Part shown: positions 12,639 to 14,584 of the stretch, piece after piece
How positions within the stretch are numbered: position 1 is the stretch's first letter
How the letters are laid out: each line of letters begins with the position of its first letter
Position numbers and translations under genes: made by a program
Source of the DNA: an uncultured Anaerotruncus sp.
GTDB lineage: Bacteria > Bacillota > Clostridia > Oscillospirales > CAG-272
Direction: 5' to 3'
NCBI GenBank assembly: GCA_905210995.1
Contig: CAJLZE010000056.1
Span: 1 to 14,584 of the forward strand
Length of the DNA: 14,584 nucleotides
The notes under the pieces: generated by a model
The model's database searches: none
Told to the model about the DNA's origin: nothing
Seen by the model: the letters and a program-made list of their open reading frames with translations, nothing else

Positions 12639-13496
12639 TCATGATGATATGCCGCCGGAGCGATCCCGGAAGGCACGATAGTCAGCCATAAGTCTGCCGC
12701 TCTCGGCGATCAGGGCGTCATATTCGTATATTTTCAGCACTTCGTGCATTTTGTCCTCCTGCCATGGTTTGACCGACACCGTGTGAAAGGTGGGAAAGAG
12801 CCTGAAGGTCGTCGTGAAGTGCCTGAATACCGTGTTGTTTTGCTGCCTGCGCTGCTCGTTGTAGCGGCGCGGCATTATTTTTTTTGACTTTGCCAGCTTG
12901 TTCAGCGCCGACTGATCGGGCATGAACATACGTTTTGCGGCGCACATCCGGCGGCAGCGACGGAAAAGCCCGTCCGCACGTATCTTTTTCATGTCGAGCA
13001 GAAGCACGCCGGAGTTCAGATAATCGTGCACGATCACGCGTCGGCGGAAGAACCACCTGCCGTAGTAGTCGGGCACGCCCGCGAGCTCCGCGCCGCCGAG
13101 GTCGGTATAGTAGAGCTCCGAAAAATCGCCGCGGCAAACAACGTCGTTGTCGAGGTAGAGCACGCGGTCCGGCACGTCGGGCACAAGGTCGGCGTAAAGC
13201 CTCAGCATACAGCAGGGAGTGAAACGCGTGCCGAGATTGGCTGTCGGGGGCTCGGCGCCGAAGAGCGGCGTTACGTTGAACAGCCTGACCGAGTGGCGCG
13301 GGTCGAACACCTTCAAGCGCATATCGAGAAATTCCGCAAAGTCCTCGGGCAGCGCCACGCAGCGTCGGTTCCCGGCGGCAAGGTCGGCAGTGAGGATCAG
13401 TATGTTGAGCGGCTCACGGGTGTGTCCGATCAGCGAAAGGACCGACAGCGTGAGCCCGTCGGCAATATTTTTGTCGCCGCAGTAAAGAATGTTCAT
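12639..13496 (-). CDS. GT8 family glycosyltransferase (first gene of the operon)
   Basis: A 285-aa GT8 enzyme. The N-terminus MNILYCGDKNIADGLTLSV, the DXD motif YLDNDVV (D116, D118), YLNSGVLLLDMKKI (159-172), FMPDQSALN (191-199) and a shortened C-terminal FHTVSVKPW (237-245) identify it. The final HXXGXXKPW is imperfect compared with typical members. The ATG at 13496 is chosen over one seven codons earlier because GAGG lies 7 bases upstream and the GT8 fold starts there. It is only distantly similar to the second GT8, so the two probably add successive sugars. It is preceded by a leader of about 125 bases with a stable hairpin. Confidence 0.9.
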   Translation of the reverse strand: MNILYCGDKNIADGLTLSVLSLIGHTREPLNILILTADLAAGNRRCVALPEDFAEFLDMRLKVFDPRHSVRLFNVTPLFGAEPPTANLGTRFTPCCMLRLYADLVPDVPDRVLYLDNDVVCRGDFSELYYTDLGGAELAGVPDYYGRWFFRRRVIVHDYLNSGVLLLDMKKIRADGLFRRCRRMCAAKRMFMPDQSALNKLAKSKKIMPRRYNEQRRQQNNTVFRHFTTTFRLFPTFHTVSVKPWQEDKMHEVLKIYEYDALIAESGRLMADYRAFRDRSGGISS

Positions 13497-13511
13497 GTGA
13501 GGTCCTCGTTC

Positions 13512-13542
13512 CGGCACCGCGGTTCATGCGCCGCGGCTGCCG
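13512..13542 (-). promoter_or_regulatory. Stable hairpin in the GT8 operon leader
   Basis: On the minus strand CGGCA-G-CCGCGG (13542-13531) pairs with CCGCGG-TGCCG (13522-13512), giving 11 bp with one bulged G around an 8-base loop. It ends about 5 bases before the Shine-Dalgarno of the first GT8 gene. There is no T tract, so it is not a terminator. It may modulate ribosome access. Confidence 0.5.
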
Positions 13543-13601
13543 ATACACAAAATGTTAATATAAATATAACACAAAATCCACAACGGGATGAACACGGATA
13601 A

Positions 13602-13630
13602 TTGACCCCGTCGGGCTTTTATGTTATAAT
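13602..13630 (+). promoter_or_regulatory. Promoter of the XRE regulator gene
   Basis: TTGACC (13602-13607), a 17-base spacer and TATAAT (13625-13630) form a near-consensus SigA promoter. The start would be near 13637, leaving a long leader of about 160 bases before the GTG start. Its -10 box overlaps the -10 of the leftward operon promoter. Confidence 0.8.
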
Positions 13631-13656
13631 TATACCATGAATTGACGGTAAATCAA
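13629..13656 (-). promoter_or_regulatory. Promoter of the GT8/acyltransferase operon
   Basis: On the minus strand TTGATT (13656-13651), a 16-base spacer and TATAAT (13634-13629) preceded by TGG (extended -10) form a strong promoter. TATAATTATA at 13625-13634 serves as -10 for both directions, so polymerase should not occupy both at once. A weaker TTGTGG/TATTAA pair lies closer to the gene. Confidence 0.75.
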
Positions 13657-13748
13657 CCTACCGGACAGCCCTCCAGGTATCGGAGCGGTTCTCTACCGGT
13701 AGAGAAGCCCCGCTTTGCACTCTACCGACGGTGGAATCGGCGGTAGAG
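13657..13748. promoter_or_regulatory. Cluster of CTCTACCG/CGGTAGAG half-sites, candidate operator
   Basis: An 18-bp perfect palindrome TTCTCTACCGGTAGAGAA lies at 13689-13706. A second inverted pair, CTCTACCG (13720-13727) and CGGTAGAG (13741-13748), is spaced by 13 bases. A partial site CCTACCGG (13657-13664) touches the leftward -35 box. The same 8-base word thus occurs four times plus once in part. The position, inside the regulator leader and upstream of the operon promoter, suits autoregulation and joint control by the XRE protein. The words can also pair as RNA in mutually exclusive ways. Confidence 0.65.
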
Positions 13749-13795
13749 ATGCGGTATTTTGACCCGAATGGCATATTGGACGGTGATTTTTCAAA

Positions 13796-14425
13796 GTGGC
13801 AGATATAAAATCCATCATAGCCGGTAATATTACCGCGCTGCGCGCATCAAAAGGGATGACGCAGCTCGACCTCGCGGAGAAGCTGCATTATTCGGATAAG
13901 GCTGTGTCGAAATGGGAGCGCGGAGAATCGGTGCCGGAGATAGGAACGCTGACGGCGATCGCCGACCTGTTCGGCGTGCCGCTCGATTATCTCGTCAGAG
14001 CGGAGCACGAGGCTCCCGCGGAAGAGAAAAGCGCCGAACCCGCTCAGGCGCCCCGCGGCGTCGATGCTGCCGAACGCAAAAAGAAAAACCATGCTCTGAT
14101 AGCCGGAATGAGCGTGCTGCTCGTGTGGTTCGTCGCCGTGCTTGCATTTGCGGCGACAGATATATTTTTCAGAAACGTCAGCCGGCATTGGCTCATTCTC
14201 GTTTACGCCGTTCCCGTATCGATGATAGTATGGCTTGTATTTAATTCGGTATGGTTCAACCGCAGAAGAAATTATCTGATAATCTCGCTCCTCATGTGGT
14301 CGCTGCTTGCGGCTGTCCATGTGACTGTGCTGACCTTCAATTATAATATTTGGCTCATTTACACCCCCGGTATACCCGGTCAGATCATTATTTTTCTCTG
14401 GTCAAAGCTTTCTTTCTGGCATTGA
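13796..14425 (+). CDS. Membrane-bound XRE-family transcriptional regulator
   Basis: A 209-aa protein. An N-terminal HTH_3 DNA-binding domain (about 7-66: LRASKGMTQLDLAEKLHYSDKAVSKWERGESVPE) is followed by an acidic/Pro/Ala linker (70-92). Four hydrophobic segments lie at about 99-125, 130-150, 160-182 and 184-206. Such XRE-plus-membrane proteins are common in Clostridia. The membrane part has no recognised enzyme motif and may sense an envelope signal. The start is GTG at 13796, with GGTGA 9 bases upstream; the nearby ATG at 13768 is out of frame. It is divergent from the glycosyl/acyltransferase operon and shares its promoter region, so it is the best candidate for its regulator. Confidence 0.85.
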   Translation: MADIKSIIAGNITALRASKGMTQLDLAEKLHYSDKAVSKWERGESVPEIGTLTAIADLFGVPLDYLVRAEHEAPAEEKSAEPAQAPRGVDAAERKKKNHALIAGMSVLLVWFVAVLAFAATDIFFRNVSRHWLILVYAVPVSMIVWLVFNSVWFNRRRNYLIISLLMWSLLAAVHVTVLTFNYNIWLIYTPGIPGQIIIFLWSKLSFWH

Positions 14426-14446
14426 AAAAATATTTTTTGCAGTTTT

Positions 14447-14488
14447 GCCTTTCCACAGCCGCCGAAACGGATGCGGAAAGGCGTTTTT
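14447..14488 (+). terminator. Terminator after the XRE regulator
   Basis: GCCTTTCC (14447-14454) and GGAAAGGC (14475-14482) form an 8-bp stem, with CCG/CGG possible inside, followed by GTTTTT. It lies 22 bases after the regulator stop codon. Confidence 0.85.
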
Positions 14489-14518
14489 CGCCCTTCCCGG
14501 CGCCATAAAAGGGTACAT

Positions 14519-14584
14519 ATGGAAGGGAGCAAAAAAATAAATCGTGTAAAACTCGAAAAAAAGCTAAAAAAAGTTGAGAAAAGG
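14519..14584 (+). CDS. Possible start of a lysine-rich ORF, cut by the window edge
   Basis: From ATG at 14519 the frame stays open for all 22 codons to the edge (MEGSKKINRVKLEKKLKKVE...). AAAGGG lies 5 bases upstream, a slightly short spacing. The A-rich composition could give such a frame by chance, and no promoter is obvious between the terminator at 14488 and the ATG. Nothing can be said about function. Confidence 0.3.
   Translation, partial: MEGSKKINRVKLEKKLKKVEKR

Overview
The window looks like a piece of a moderately GC-rich, spore-forming Firmicutes genome of the class Clostridia, probably an uncultured Oscillospirales/Ruminococcaceae-type lineage. This is inferred from gene content: a SpoVAF-type germination protein, HPr kinase, a PrsA-like lipoprotein and a short Firmicutes-type S21. 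Promoters are SigA-like and Shine-Dalgarno sequences are strong. No 16S or other taxonomic marker is present.

Layout. (a) 1-256: AT-rich edge with a leftward promoter for a gene beyond the left border, a tandem 11-bp repeat, an intrinsic terminator and two abutting small hairpins. (b) 257-1919 (+): phage lysis cassette of endolysin with two LysM repeats, a small membrane protein and an LLH-type holin. (c) 1961-2206: a compact folded element with terminal inverted repeats, a long terminator hairpin and tRNA-Ser(GGA) on the minus strand, whose 3' end faces the phage genes. This fits the end of a prophage or remnant at a tRNA gene. (d) 2337-4989 (-): PrsA-like foldase lipoprotein, then an unknown membrane-anchored protein coupled by a 4-bp overlap, then a maltose/galactoside-type O-acetyltransferase. 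(e) 5234-8413 (+): hprK, spoVAF, rpsU and hinT. (f) 8490-9821 (-): aspartate kinase, facing hinT across a strong shared terminator. (g) 9996-13496 (-): a tightly coupled four-gene operon of two GT8 glycosyltransferases followed by two PlsC/LPLAT-type acyltransferases. (h) 13602-14425 (+): a membrane-bound XRE regulator transcribed divergently from the operon. The two predicted promoters share one -10 region, and a cluster of CTCTACCG/CGGTAGAG half-sites lies between the regulator promoter and its GTG start. (i) A possible truncated lysine-rich ORF runs off the right edge.

Two observations stand out. First, spoVAF carries a 13-bp inverted repeat whose 3' arm contains its ATG and whose 5' arm contains the -10 element of a sigma-G/F-like promoter. 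Read-through RNA from hprK would hide the start codon, while forespore RNA would start beyond the 5' arm and be translatable. Second, the GT8-GT8-acyltransferase-acyltransferase operon and its divergent membrane regulator look like a regulated surface-glycolipid or acylated-glycan module. Both acyltransferases carry non-standard versions of the HX4D catalytic motif. All functional statements rest on reading the sequence and on family knowledge; no database search was run.
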